From positions 1-36,513 of the forward strand of contig UQDV01000026.1 in NCBI GenBank assembly GCA_900539945.1: a stretch of DNA of 36,513 nucleotides, in the 5' to 3' direction. A program made the position numbers and the translations under genes. Of the stretch, positions 1 to 7,445 are shown one piece after another (the first letter of the stretch is position 1; every line of letters starts with the position of its first letter). The notes beneath the pieces were generated by a model that made no database searches, had not been told where the DNA came from, and worked only from the letters and a program-made list of their open reading frames with translations. The stretch is from an uncultured Faecalibacterium sp. GTDB lineage: Bacteria; Bacillota; Clostridia; Oscillospirales; Ruminococcaceae.

Positions 1-2
1 TA

Positions 3-188
3 GCAGCGCGGCTCGCGGAATCCACCCGCGCCCACCAAGAAACAGCACCTAGAAACGTAAGTTTCCGGGTGCTTTTCGTTTGCTCGAACCCACTGTTCCA
101 CGACGGCAAGATGACCGACTACATCCCCTCCGACGCCGACCTGCAGAAGGGCTTTGACGGCATCCCCCACTTTCCCGGCAACGAATAA
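3..188 (+). CDS. C-terminal fragment of an unidentified protein, or a gene remnant
   Basis: One forward frame is open from the left edge to a TAA at 186-188, ending in the residues GIPHFPGNE. A strong intrinsic terminator follows 13 nt later, which supports a real gene ending here. Against this, the frame also runs through a hairpin with a short T tract at 44-76, so the upstream part may not be coding. I do not recognise the family. It could be the tail of an intact gene that starts outside the window, or a remnant left by a rearrangement. Confidence 0.3.
   Translation, partial: AARLAESTRAHQETAPRNVSFRVLFVCSNPLFHDGKMTDYIPSDADLQKGFDGIPHFPGNE
44..76 (+). terminator. Candidate intrinsic terminator
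   Basis: AGCACC pairs with GGTGCT and GAAAC with GTTTC around a GTAA loop, with a 2x2 internal loop and a TTTT tail. If it is real, it terminates a gene left of the window and makes the open frame across it less likely to be coding. Confidence 0.4.
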
Positions 189-201
189 ACCGCATTCTTC
201 C

Positions 202-235
202 GGCCCCGCTGTGTGCTCCACGGCGGGGCCTTTTT
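202..235 (+). terminator. Intrinsic terminator
   Basis: GGCCCCGC pairs with GCGGGGCC and is followed by TTTTT. The T tract is only on the plus strand, so it serves the frame ending at 188. Confidence 0.8.
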
Positions 236-264
236 CTGGGTGCATCACACCCCGGAAACAGCAG

Positions 265-296
265 AAGCCCTCCGGCTTCAGGACCGGAGGGCTTTT
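265..296. terminator. Hairpin, possible bidirectional terminator downstream of metY
   Basis: AAGCCCTCCGG pairs with CCGGAGGGCTT around an 8-nt loop. Plus-strand flank is TTGCGTTTGTTTT; minus-strand flank is CTGCTGTTT, a weak tail. It lies about 75 nt beyond the metY stop and is the only strong hairpin there. Confidence 0.5.
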
Positions 297-368
297 GCGT
301 TTGTTTTGGAAAAAAGGAAGAATGAACAAAGAGACAAAGATTCTGATGCAGCTCGTGCAGACGGGTAA

Positions 369-1658
369 TTACTCGCCGCGGACTGCTGCGAAACCGGCTT
401 CCAGATCGGCAATGATGTCGTCGATGTGCTCGGTGCCGATGGACAGACGGATGGTGTTCTGGTAGATCTGCTGCTCGGCCAACTCCTCATCGTTCAGCTG
501 GCTGTGGGTGGTGGAAGCCGGGTGGATGACCAGGCTCTTCACGTCAGCGACGTTGGCTAGCAGAGAGAACACCTTCAGGTTATCAATAAACTTGAAGGCC
601 TCTTCACGGCCGCCCTTGATGTTGAAGGTGAAGATGGAAGCACCGCCGTTGGGGAAGTACTTCTCGTACAGGGCGTGGTCCGGGTGATCCGGCAGAGAGG
701 GGTGGTTGACCTTTTCCACCTGCGGATGGTTGGCCAGGAACTCCACGACCTTCTTGGTGTTCTCCACATGGCGCTCGATGCGCAGGCTCAGGGTCTCGGT
801 GCCCTGCAGCAGCAGGAAGGCGTTGAACGGAGAAATGGTTGCGCCGGTATCACGCAGCAGGATGGCGCGGATGTAGGTGACAAAGGCAGCGGGGCCGGCT
901 GCGTCGGCGAAGGAAACGCCATGGTAGCTGGGGTTGGGGTCAGCAATGTTGCCGTACTTGCCGCTGGCCTTCCAGTCGAACTTGCCGCTGTCCACGATGA
1001 TGCCGCCCAGGGTGGTGCCGTGGCCGCCGATGAACTTGGTGGCGGAGTGCACCACGATGTCAGCGCCGTGCTCGATGGGGCGGATCAGGTACGGGGTGCC
1101 GAAGGTGTTGTCGATGACCAGCGGCAGGCCGTGCTTGTGCGCAATGGCGGCAATGGCGTCGATGTCGGGGATATCGCTGTTGGGGTTGCCCAGGGTCTCC
1201 AGATAGACAGCCTTGGTGTTGGGCTGGATGGCATTCTCCACCTCGGCCAGGTCATGGGCGTTGACGAAGGTGGTGGAAACGCCGAACTGGGTCAGGGTGT
1301 GCTCCAGCAGGTTGTAGCTGCCGCCGTAGATGGTCTTTTGTGCCACGATGTGGTCACCGGCCTGTGCCAGTGCCTCGATGGTGTAGGTGATGGCAGCAGC
1401 GCCGGAAGCGGTAGCCAGAGCAGCCACGCCGCCTTCCAGAGCGGCAATGCGCTTCTCGAACACATCCTGAGTGGAGTTGGTCAGACGGCCGTAGATGTTG
1501 CCGGCGTCTGCCAGACCGAAGCGGTCCGCAGCGTGCTGGCTGTTGCGGAACACATAAGAAGTGGTCTGGTAAATGGGCACTGCGCGGGAATCGGTCGCGG
1601 GATCGGCCTGCTCCTGGCCAACGTGCAGCTGAAGGGTCTCAAATTTATAGTTAGACAT
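369..1658 (-). CDS. metY: O-acetylhomoserine sulfhydrylase (PLP-dependent)
   Basis: A 429-residue Cys/Met-metabolism PLP enzyme of fold type I, at the usual length for O-acetylhomoserine sulfhydrylases, which are longer than MetB or MetC (about 380-400). It should make homocysteine from O-acetylhomoserine and sulfide in the cytosol. The motif HSATKFIGGHG holds the PLP-binding lysine near residue 208, and the phosphate-binding ASGAAA segment is near residue 84. The start is supported by AGAGG 9 nt upstream of ATG. The gene is monocistronic. Its transcript probably begins near 1990, giving a leader of about 330 nt with a Cys/Met-rich small ORF and an intrinsic terminator, so regulation by attenuation is plausible. 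A related gamma-synthase activity cannot be ruled out, but length and motifs favour MetY. Confidence 0.93.
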   Translation of the reverse strand: MSNYKFETLQLHVGQEQADPATDSRAVPIYQTTSYVFRNSQHAADRFGLADAGNIYGRLTNSTQDVFEKRIAALEGGVAALATASGAAAITYTIEALAQAGDHIVAQKTIYGGSYNLLEHTLTQFGVSTTFVNAHDLAEVENAIQPNTKAVYLETLGNPNSDIPDIDAIAAIAHKHGLPLVIDNTFGTPYLIRPIEHGADIVVHSATKFIGGHGTTLGGIIVDSGKFDWKASGKYGNIADPNPSYHGVSFADAAGPAAFVTYIRAILLRDTGATISPFNAFLLLQGTETLSLRIERHVENTKKVVEFLANHPQVEKVNHPSLPDHPDHALYEKYFPNGGASIFTFNIKGGREEAFKFIDNLKVFSLLANVADVKSLVIHPASTTHSQLNDEELAEQQIYQNTIRLSIGTEHIDDIIADLEAGFAAVRGE

Positions 1659-1703
1659 TGTAGTATACCTCTATCATTAAACTTCTAGTATAATTTCCTG
1701 ATA

Positions 1704-1743
1704 CAAAAACACCCGATACGCACTCAAGTTCCAGCGTACCGGG
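1704..1743 (-). terminator. Intrinsic terminator or attenuator in the metY leader
   Basis: On the minus strand CCCGGTACGC pairs with GCGTATCGGG around a 12-nt loop, followed by TGTTTTTG. It sits between the small ORF (stop at 1768) and metY (start at 1658), with no other strong promoter seen between them. It therefore either ends a short leader transcript or gates expression of metY. Confidence 0.75.
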
Positions 1744-1767
1744 CAGATCATTTCCGTTTGCTTTTGT

Positions 1768-1902
1768 TCAACGCTCCATCGGCGTACACATTCGTGCACA
1801 GGAGGGCATCGTACAGGTCACGGTGAATTCTTCTGCCCGTTCCCCACACATTCGCCCACAGCGGAAGTTTGCATGCAGCAGCTCGTCCCAGATCAGTTTC
1901 AT
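1768..1902 (-). CDS. Cys/Met-rich small ORF, candidate metY leader peptide
   Basis: A 44-codon ORF whose ATG at 1902 follows an excellent GGAAAGGAGG site 8 nt upstream. A longer in-frame start exists at 1959 (63 codons) but has a weaker site. Cys is at residues 15, 19, 30, 35 and 39; Met at 1, 18, 32, 38 and 42. Nine of the last 30 residues carry sulfur, including a repeated C-x-R-M-C motif. It lies between a consensus promoter and an intrinsic terminator ahead of metY. I infer a leader peptide whose translation reports charged tRNA-Cys/tRNA-Met levels. It could instead be a small Cys-rich protein that binds a metal, or a chance ORF. No homologue is known to me. Confidence 0.5.
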   Translation of the reverse strand: MKLIWDELLHANFRCGRMCGERAEEFTVTCTMPSCARMCTPMER

Positions 1903-1996
1903 CTTCGTGCCCTCCTTTCCGTCTTTTTCCCACTCCTCTACAAACCCGGGAATCTTCATTTCAATTCCCTACAAGGTTTGTGGATTTGTTGTTCGC

Positions 1997-2025
1997 ATTA
2001 TATCCCGTAATACCCAGTTTGTCAA
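1997..2025 (-). promoter_or_regulatory. Consensus promoter of the metY leader
   Basis: TTGACA (2020-2025), 17-bp spacer, TATAAT (1997-2002): a perfect sigma-70/SigA match. The start point would be near 1990, so metY has a ~330-nt leader. The rest of the gap up to 2224 holds nothing else I recognise. Confidence 0.85.
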
Positions 2026-2224
2026 TAGGTTAATTCCATTTTTTTCAATTTTTCATTTTGTGCATGATAAACGGCCGCTGCGCGGTGCCGGGCCTTGTGC
2101 ATTCCGGTCAAGCGTATTACTTTGCTTGATTTCCCGGCCCGTCCGACGGCGTACACCGGCACAAATTCATGCTCTGGTCACAAAACGGCAAAATCTGCAC
2201 CTTATAATAAAACCGGAATGTCCC

Positions 2225-2253
2225 TTGTCAAACCGGCCAAAATCGTTTATGAT
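2225..2253 (+). promoter_or_regulatory. Promoter of the transglycosylase gene
   Basis: TTGTCA (2225-2230), 17-bp spacer, TATGAT (2248-2253), about 45 nt ahead of the ATG at 2299. Confidence 0.75.
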
Positions 2254-2298
2254 ACAGTGACACAGTCATTCGGGCCACCGCCCGGAAAGGAGCACACC

Positions 2299-3045
2299 AT
2301 GCATACCGTTTTTCGTTTTCTCCGGCAGCTGCTGCTCACGGTGCTGCTGCTTGCCCTGCTGACCCTTGTGGCAGCGGGCGGGTACTTTGCCGTCACAGGC
2401 CACAAACTCTATGAGAGCGCCATCCAGGTCACCCCCATTGATACCCTGTACAGCAGCATTTCGTCCCGCGAAGGGTTCGTTCCCTATGCCCAGCTGCCCC
2501 AGACCTACATCAACGCCGTGATCTCGGCGGAGGATTCCCGCTTCACCCACCACAAGGGTGTGGACCCGGTGTCCATTGCCCGGGCACTGGTGACCGACCT
2601 GCGCACCGGCAGCTTTGCCGAGGGCGGCAGCACCATCACCCAGCAGCTGGCCAAGAACACTCTGTTCACTCAGGAAAAGCATCTGGCCCGCAAGGCGGCG
2701 GAGATGTTCGCCGCCCTCGCCATTGAGAAGCAGTACAACAAGGAACAGATCTTTGAAATGTACGTCAACACCATCTATTTCGGCAGCGGGCACTACGGCA
2801 TCGGCGAAGCCGCGCAGGGCTACTTTGGCAAAACGCCGCTGCAGCTCACCGACGCCGAAGCCGTGATGCTGGCGGGCCTGCCCAATGCTCCATCGGCCTA
2901 CTCGCCCAACAGCAGCCCAGACCTGGCCGTCAAGCGGATGCAGGTGGTGCTCAACCGGATGGTCGGGTGCAAAAAGCTGACCCGGGAGCAGGCCGACGCC
3001 CTTGCCGCTGAGGCGGTCACCTTGCAGTTTTTGCCGGCCTCCTGA
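2299..3045 (+). CDS. mtgA: Monofunctional peptidoglycan glycosyltransferase (GT51)
   Basis: A 248-residue protein with one N-terminal membrane anchor (about residues 8-31) followed by a complete GT51 domain and no transpeptidase domain. It should polymerise lipid II into glycan strands outside the membrane. Family motifs appear in order: AEDSRFTHHKGVD with the catalytic Glu, GGSTITQQLAKN, RKAAEMF, IFEMYVNTIYFG and AEAVMLAGLPNAPSAYSP. The ATG at 2299 is chosen because GGAAAGGAG lies 6 nt upstream; the frame stays open further upstream but has no better start. It stands alone, with its own promoter and terminator, so it is probably an accessory polymerase rather than the main class A PBP. Confidence 0.9.
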   Translation: MHTVFRFLRQLLLTVLLLALLTLVAAGGYFAVTGHKLYESAIQVTPIDTLYSSISSREGFVPYAQLPQTYINAVISAEDSRFTHHKGVDPVSIARALVTDLRTGSFAEGGSTITQQLAKNTLFTQEKHLARKAAEMFAALAIEKQYNKEQIFEMYVNTIYFGSGHYGIGEAAQGYFGKTPLQLTDAEAVMLAGLPNAPSAYSPNSSPDLAVKRMQVVLNRMVGCKKLTREQADALAAEAVTLQFLPAS

Positions 3046-3055
3046 CACAGACCCG

Positions 3056-3092
3056 AACATGCTGCTGCACAACATTGGTGCAGCAGCATGTT
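3056..3092 (+). terminator. Terminator-like hairpin after the transglycosylase
   Basis: A 15-bp perfect stem, AACATGCTGCTGCAC with its complement, around a 7-nt loop. The tail TCCTGTTATT is only moderately T-rich. Confidence 0.6.
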
Positions 3093-3111
3093 TCCTGTTA
3101 TTCCGGGACGC

Positions 3112-3157
3112 AAAAAGCACCGCGCAACGGGAAGTGGACCCGTTGCGCGGTGCTTTT
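3112..3157. terminator. Bidirectional intrinsic terminator
   Basis: AAAAAGCACCGCGCAACGG pairs with CCGTTGCGCGGTGCTTTTT around a short loop, giving T tracts on both strands. It ends the plus-strand transglycosylase unit and can also stop the minus-strand ABC operon, whose last stop is at 3302. Confidence 0.85.
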
Positions 3158-3301
3158 TTACGGTATTTGGTTTGGAAAAGGAGGAATCATGTTGTCCCGG
3201 AGAAGGGATTTGCGGCGTTCCCTTCCGGTGATTCTATCTTACCAGAGAATTTCGGCAAAAGTGTTGTGCATCCGTGAATCTTTTATGAACCCTGACGTTT
3301 C

Positions 3302-6300
3302 TTATTCCGGTGCCTTCATGCTCTCCACCATGCTGATCTTCTTCACATGGCGGCGCATGACAAAGCAGACGACCAGGGTAAAGATCATGGTCAGTGCCAC
3401 GCTCAGCAGATAGCTGTGGGGCGCAATGGTGCGGATGAACATCAGCTGGTCCATTTCCACCGTGCGGATGATGAACTGATGCAGGGGGATGCCCAGCAGC
3501 AGGCCCACGCAAGAGCCCATGAGAGCCAGCAGGTCGATCTCCCGGAAGATGTAGCGGTACACTTCCTTATCAAAGAAGCCCAGCACCTTGATGGTGGCCA
3601 GCTCCTTTTTGCGCTCTGCCAGGTTCACGCTGATCAGGTTATACAGCACCACTGCCGCCAGGGCTGCAGCACACACGATGATCAGCACCACCACCGAGTT
3701 CAGGCTCACGATGAGGTTGTCGAACATGGAGGTGGCATCCTCCGTAAAGGAGGCTCCGGTCACATAGTTGCAGGCCAGCAGGGTCTCCCGCATGGTGTTG
3801 CGGTCGGCGGCACTGTCGCAGCGGGTCTGGGCGTACACCGTGTTCCAGGGGATGTCCTGGGTGCCCAGCAGGGTCTGCAGCTGGGCATTGGACACATACA
3901 GCCGGGTGAACATATAGTTCTCCGTCACGCCGGTCAGGGTCATCTCCACCCGTTCTCCGTCAGGGTTCTCCACCCAGATGGAGTCTCCCGGCTCCACCCC
4001 CAGGTTCAGGGCGGTCTTTTCTGTCAGCACCACGCTGTCCTTTTCAAAGGGGATGGCCTTGTGGCCCTGCCGGGTGCGGAAGGTCACATAGCGGCTCAGC
4101 TGGCTGTCGGTCTGGGCACCCACCACGCTGACGCCGGCACTTTCTCCGTCGGCATTGTAGATGGTCACAGACTTGCTGTACACCGCCGCCCAGTTCTCCA
4201 CCTGGCCCCCCTCCAGGGCATCGGTCAGGCCCTTTTCCACCGTAAAGGCGGCAGGGTCACTGAGGGTGACGGTCAGGTCGTTGTGGGACAGCTCTGTGGA
4301 CTGTTTGGTGACGATGGGCAGCAGGGAGTCCTGGAGGCCGAAGCCGATGAGCAGCAGGGCCGTACAGCCTGCCACACCCAGCACCGTCATAAAGAACCGC
4401 TTCTTATACCGGAACAGGTTCCGGGCGGTGGTCTTTTGGGAGAAGCTCATACGCTTCCACAGCGGGGTGATGTACTCCAGGAAGATGCGCTTGCCTGCCA
4501 CGGGAGCCCGGGGCAGCAGCAGTGCTGCACTTTTTTCCTTCAGGCTGGAGCGGCAGGCACTCCAGGTAGCCAGGCCGATGACGGCGGCACTGATGGCCAT
4601 GCTGGCGGCTGCCATGCCCGGGTAGAACCGCAGGGTGAAGGTGGGCAGGCTGAAGATCAGCTGATAGGCGTACCAGATAATGCTGGGGAACACCAAAAAG
4701 CCCACCACCATACCGGCCATGCTGCCCAGCACGCTGGCAGTAAGGGCATAGAACAGGTACTTGCCTGCAATGCTGGCGTTGGAGTAGCCCAGGGCCTTCA
4801 GGGTGCCCATCTGGAGGCGGTTCTCGTCCACCATACGGGTCATGGTGGTGGTAGCCACCAGGGCCGCCACCAGGAAGAAGAACACCGGGAACACCCGGGC
4901 AATGGCAGCCATCCGGTCGGCATACTGCTCAAAGGTCACAAAGCTCAGGGTGCTGTTGCGGTCCAGCACATACCACTCGCCCTTTTTGATCTTGCTCACC
5001 TGCTCCTCAGCGTCGGTGAGCTGCTGCTGGCCCTCGTCCAGCTTTTGCTGGGCATCGGCCTTTTGGGTCTCGTACTGGGCACGGGAGTCTGCCAGCTGCT
5101 GCACCCCGGCCTGATACTCCTGCCACCCGGCGTCCAACTGGGCCCGGGCCGCCTCAAACTGGCTGTAGGCAGTGGCGGTGCCGGTGGTAAGCTGCAGCTG
5201 GCCTTCCAGCAGCTGCACCTTCAGCCGCCGCAGAGCGGCCTTGGCCTCCACCACCAGCTGGTCGTTGTCCAGGTCGGGGGAGGAGATGAGCCCCTGGGCG
5301 TACATCTGCTTTTTGCCCTCATCCAGCTGGGCCTGGTAGCCCTGGAGCTGGCCGTTGATGTTGTCGTAGGCGGCCTGGGCCTTGGCCAGGGCATCCCGCA
5401 GCTCGATGTATTCCTCGTCGGCAGGCTCTGCATCGTCCAGTGCTTTCTGGGCGTTGTCCAGGGCGGTCTGGGCGTAGGTCAGCAGAGGGTCGGCCACCTT
5501 TTTCAGGTTCACCAGCAGCTGGATCTGCTGCAATTGTTCCTCAAATTCCAGCACCTGTTCCTCGCCGTCCACCAGCTGGTCGGCACCGTTCTGCATGGTG
5601 TCGGGCAGGTTCTTTTTCTGCTGGGCCAGCTCTGCCTCTCCGGCGTCCAGCTGGGCCTTGGCGTCATCCAGCTGCTTCTGGGCATCGTCCAGCTGCTGTT
5701 CCGCCTCGGCAAATTTCTGCTCGGCCTCGGCCTTCTGGTCGTCGTAGGTCTGACGGGCCTCGTCCAGCTTCTGGTTGGCGGTGTCGATAAGCTGTTCCCG
5801 GCGCTGCACACACTGGGCGTCGCTGATCTGCTCCAGCCGATCCGCCACCTGGTCCACAGCGTCCTGGTACTCCTGGGAATAATTATCGTACCGGTCGGCA
5901 TTTTCTGCCTTGATATAACAGGCAGTGTAGTAATCTGCCGTCAATTCCCCGTCCAGCACATAGGCGATGTAGTTCAGCTGACCGTTGCCCACGGTGCTGC
6001 TCTCTTTGTCGGTGGAGATGTGCTGAGGGTCCTGCACCAGCCCCACCACCGTATATTCCTTGTGTTTTGTCCCCTCCGTATCTTCCGGAAGAGTCAGCAC
6101 GGTGCCCTCCGCGATCTCGGCCTGGTAGCCCATTACATGGACCACGCACTCGTCGGCGGCCTGGGGCATCCGGCCGGAGCGCAGCACCAGACGGTTCATG
6201 TTGGCGTCGGTGTCCGCTGCCGGGTCCTGCTGCAGGGCCTGCAGCTGCACCACGATGCGCTCTTCCTGGCCCTGCCAGTTGGCCTCCAGGTCCAGGGTCT

Positions 6301-6577
6301 TTACCGGCATCACAGCCTCCACCCCGGGGGTGGCGGCAATGGCGTCGATGTCCTGGTCTGAAAGGCCCAGGGTGGACAGCACCCGGAGGTCAAACACATT
6401 TTGCTGCACATAATATTTTTGGGCTGCGCTCCGCATACTGGGGGCAATGCTCATGAGGCCTGTCAGCATCATGACCCCCAGGGCCACGATGCCAAACAGC
6501 GAGACCATGCGGCTGGCGTTGCCCTTCATCTCCCGAAGGATATTTTTGCGATAACTTTTTTGCACTGCACTCACCAC
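3302..6577 (-). CDS. ABC exporter permease, FtsX/MacB type, with a long coiled coil
   Basis: A 1091-residue membrane protein. One N-terminal helix (about 26-46) is followed by an extracytoplasmic region with a very long Gln/Ala/Asp-rich coiled coil (about 250-545, repeated A-Q-L-D-A/D patterns). Three helices of a first FtsX-like domain follow (about 565-680), then a second helix and external domain, and a C-terminal FtsX domain with three helices ending near 1080. The segment ERKKELATIKVLGF is typical of FtsX-type permeases, and DENRLQMGTLKALGY is its counterpart in the first domain. The start is GTG at 6577, overlapping the ATPase stop by 7 nt, so the two are translationally coupled. The substrate is unknown; lipid, peptide or cell-wall roles are possible. 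Confidence 0.88.
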   Translation of the reverse strand: MVSAVQKSYRKNILREMKGNASRMVSLFGIVALGVMMLTGLMSIAPSMRSAAQKYYVQQNVFDLRVLSTLGLSDQDIDAIAATPGVEAVMPVKTLDLEANWQGQEERIVVQLQALQQDPAADTDANMNRLVLRSGRMPQAADECVVHVMGYQAEIAEGTVLTLPEDTEGTKHKEYTVVGLVQDPQHISTDKESSTVGNGQLNYIAYVLDGELTADYYTACYIKAENADRYDNYSQEYQDAVDQVADRLEQISDAQCVQRREQLIDTANQKLDEARQTYDDQKAEAEQKFAEAEQQLDDAQKQLDDAKAQLDAGEAELAQQKKNLPDTMQNGADQLVDGEEQVLEFEEQLQQIQLLVNLKKVADPLLTYAQTALDNAQKALDDAEPADEEYIELRDALAKAQAAYDNINGQLQGYQAQLDEGKKQMYAQGLISSPDLDNDQLVVEAKAALRRLKVQLLEGQLQLTTGTATAYSQFEAARAQLDAGWQEYQAGVQQLADSRAQYETQKADAQQKLDEGQQQLTDAEEQVSKIKKGEWYVLDRNSTLSFVTFEQYADRMAAIARVFPVFFFLVAALVATTTMTRMVDENRLQMGTLKALGYSNASIAGKYLFYALTASVLGSMAGMVVGFLVFPSIIWYAYQLIFSLPTFTLRFYPGMAAASMAISAAVIGLATWSACRSSLKEKSAALLLPRAPVAGKRIFLEYITPLWKRMSFSQKTTARNLFRYKKRFFMTVLGVAGCTALLLIGFGLQDSLLPIVTKQSTELSHNDLTVTLSDPAAFTVEKGLTDALEGGQVENWAAVYSKSVTIYNADGESAGVSVVGAQTDSQLSRYVTFRTRQGHKAIPFEKDSVVLTEKTALNLGVEPGDSIWVENPDGERVEMTLTGVTENYMFTRLYVSNAQLQTLLGTQDIPWNTVYAQTRCDSAADRNTMRETLLACNYVTGASFTEDATSMFDNLIVSLNSVVVLIIVCAAALAAVVLYNLISVNLAERKKELATIKVLGFFDKEVYRYIFREIDLLALMGSCVGLLLGIPLHQFIIRTVEMDQLMFIRTIAPHSYLLSVALTMIFTLVVCFVMRRHVKKISMVESMKAPE

Positions 6578-7275
6578 TCAATTTCTTCCACTGGCACCGG
6601 GTGCTCGTTGACCTTGTTGGACACGATCTGCCCACTGCGTACCTGAATGACACGGTCGGCCATGGCGGTCAGGGCCGTGTTATGGGTGATCACGATGACG
6701 GTGCGTCCGGTCTTGCGGCAGGTCTCCTGCAAAAGCCCCAGCACCTGTTTGCCGGTCTTGTAATCCAGGGCACCGGTGGGCTCGTCGCACAGCAGGAGCT
6801 TGGGGTTTTTGGCCAGGGCCCGGGCAATGGACACCCGCTGCTGCTCGCCGCCGGACAGCTGCGCCGGGAAGTTGTTCAGCCGCTCCCCCAGGCCCACACT
6901 GGTCAGGGTCTGGGCCGGGTCCAGAGGGTCCCGGCAGATCTCGCTGGCCAGCTCCACGTTTTCCAACGCCGTCAGGTTCTGCACCAGGTTGTAGAACTGG
7001 AACACAAAGCCCACGTCGTACCGGCGGTAGGTGGTAAGAGCCTTTTCCGAAAAGCGGCTCACGTCCCGGCCGTCCAGCCAGACATGGCCCTCATCGCAGC
7101 TGTCCATGCCGCCCAGGATGTTCAGCAGGGTGGTCTTGCCGGCACCGGAAGGGCCTACGATGATGCAGAACTCCCCCTTGTCCACATAAAAGTTCATGTG
7201 GTCGGCGGCGGCGATCTTCACACTTCCGGTCTGGTAATATTTGCAGACGTCCTGAAACTCCACAAAATGATCCAT
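6571..7275 (-). CDS. ABC transporter ATP-binding protein, MacB/LolD family
   Basis: A 234-residue cytosolic ATPase with Walker [10 protein letters not shown] (about 42-50), signature LSGGEQQ, Walker [13 protein letters not shown] and the switch histidine in VIVITHN. These match the LolD/MacB-like ATPases that drive FtsX-type permeases by mechanotransmission. It is the first gene of a two-gene operon and overlaps the permease start by 7 nt. The ATG follows AAAGGAG. Its promoter region carries a dyad that may be an operator. No sensor kinase or regulator lies beside it, unlike the BceAB-type antimicrobial-peptide transporters. Confidence 0.92.
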   Translation of the reverse strand: MDHFVEFQDVCKYYQTGSVKIAAADHMNFYVDKGEFCIIVGPSGAGKTTLLNILGGMDSCDEGHVWLDGRDVSRFSEKALTTYRRYDVGFVFQFYNLVQNLTALENVELASEICRDPLDPAQTLTSVGLGERLNNFPAQLSGGEQQRVSIARALAKNPKLLLCDEPTGALDYKTGKQVLGLLQETCRKTGRTVIVITHNTALTAMADRVIQVRSGQIVSNKVNEHPVPVEEIEW

Positions 7276-7316
7276 GGCGTTTTCTCCTTTGCAACCATGT
7301 AATTTTATCCACTTTA

Positions 7317-7356
7317 ACTATAGCACAACCCGGCAAAGGTTGCACCCTCTGCCGGG
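7317..7356 (-). promoter_or_regulatory. ABC operon promoter with an overlapping dyad
   Basis: The -10 is TATAGT (7317-7322) and the -35 is weak. A dyad, CCCGGCA (7329-7335) with TGCCGGG (7350-7356), contains a nested GGT/ACC pair and covers the spacer and -35. This suggests a repressor or activator site. The same bases could also form a hairpin in read-through RNA. Confidence 0.5.
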
Positions 7357-7384
7357 CAAATTTTCAAAAACTTAACAGAAAAAC

Positions 7385-7411
7385 TCCCACTGCAGCGGTA
7401 GCAGTGGGAGC
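7385..7411. terminator. Intrinsic terminator of the secreted-repeat gene
   Basis: CTCCCACTGC pairs with GCAGTGGGAG around a 7-nt loop, with TTTTT on the minus side and CTTTT on the plus side. It lies 35 nt past the stop at 7446. Confidence 0.8.
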
Positions 7412-7445
7412 TTTTGGATGCTTATGGAATCCAGGAGACTGGGGC

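Noticed and set aside
322..465. A plus-strand ORF starting MNKETKILMQ after a GGAAGA site
   Set aside because: Most of it is antisense to the end of metY, and no promoter or family is visible. It could be the broken start of another gene.
1659..1990. SAM riboswitch or T-box in the metY leader
   Set aside because: Neither the S-box core nor the T-box GGTACC-type antiterminator motif is present in this leader.
3189..3413. A plus-strand ORF with AAAGGAGG ahead of ATG (75 codons)
   Set aside because: It runs into the permease antisense for over 100 bp, has no recognisable domain and lies right after a terminator. The good ribosome binding site alone is not enough; it may be a gene remnant.
3347..6361. 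A 1004-codon open frame antisense to the ABC permease, with similar long antisense frames over ftsH, ilvD, ilvB, leuA and metY
   Set aside because: These arise from GC-rich codon use in the opposite gene. Their translations are low-complexity His/Gln/Gly/Val sequences without domains or ribosome binding sites.
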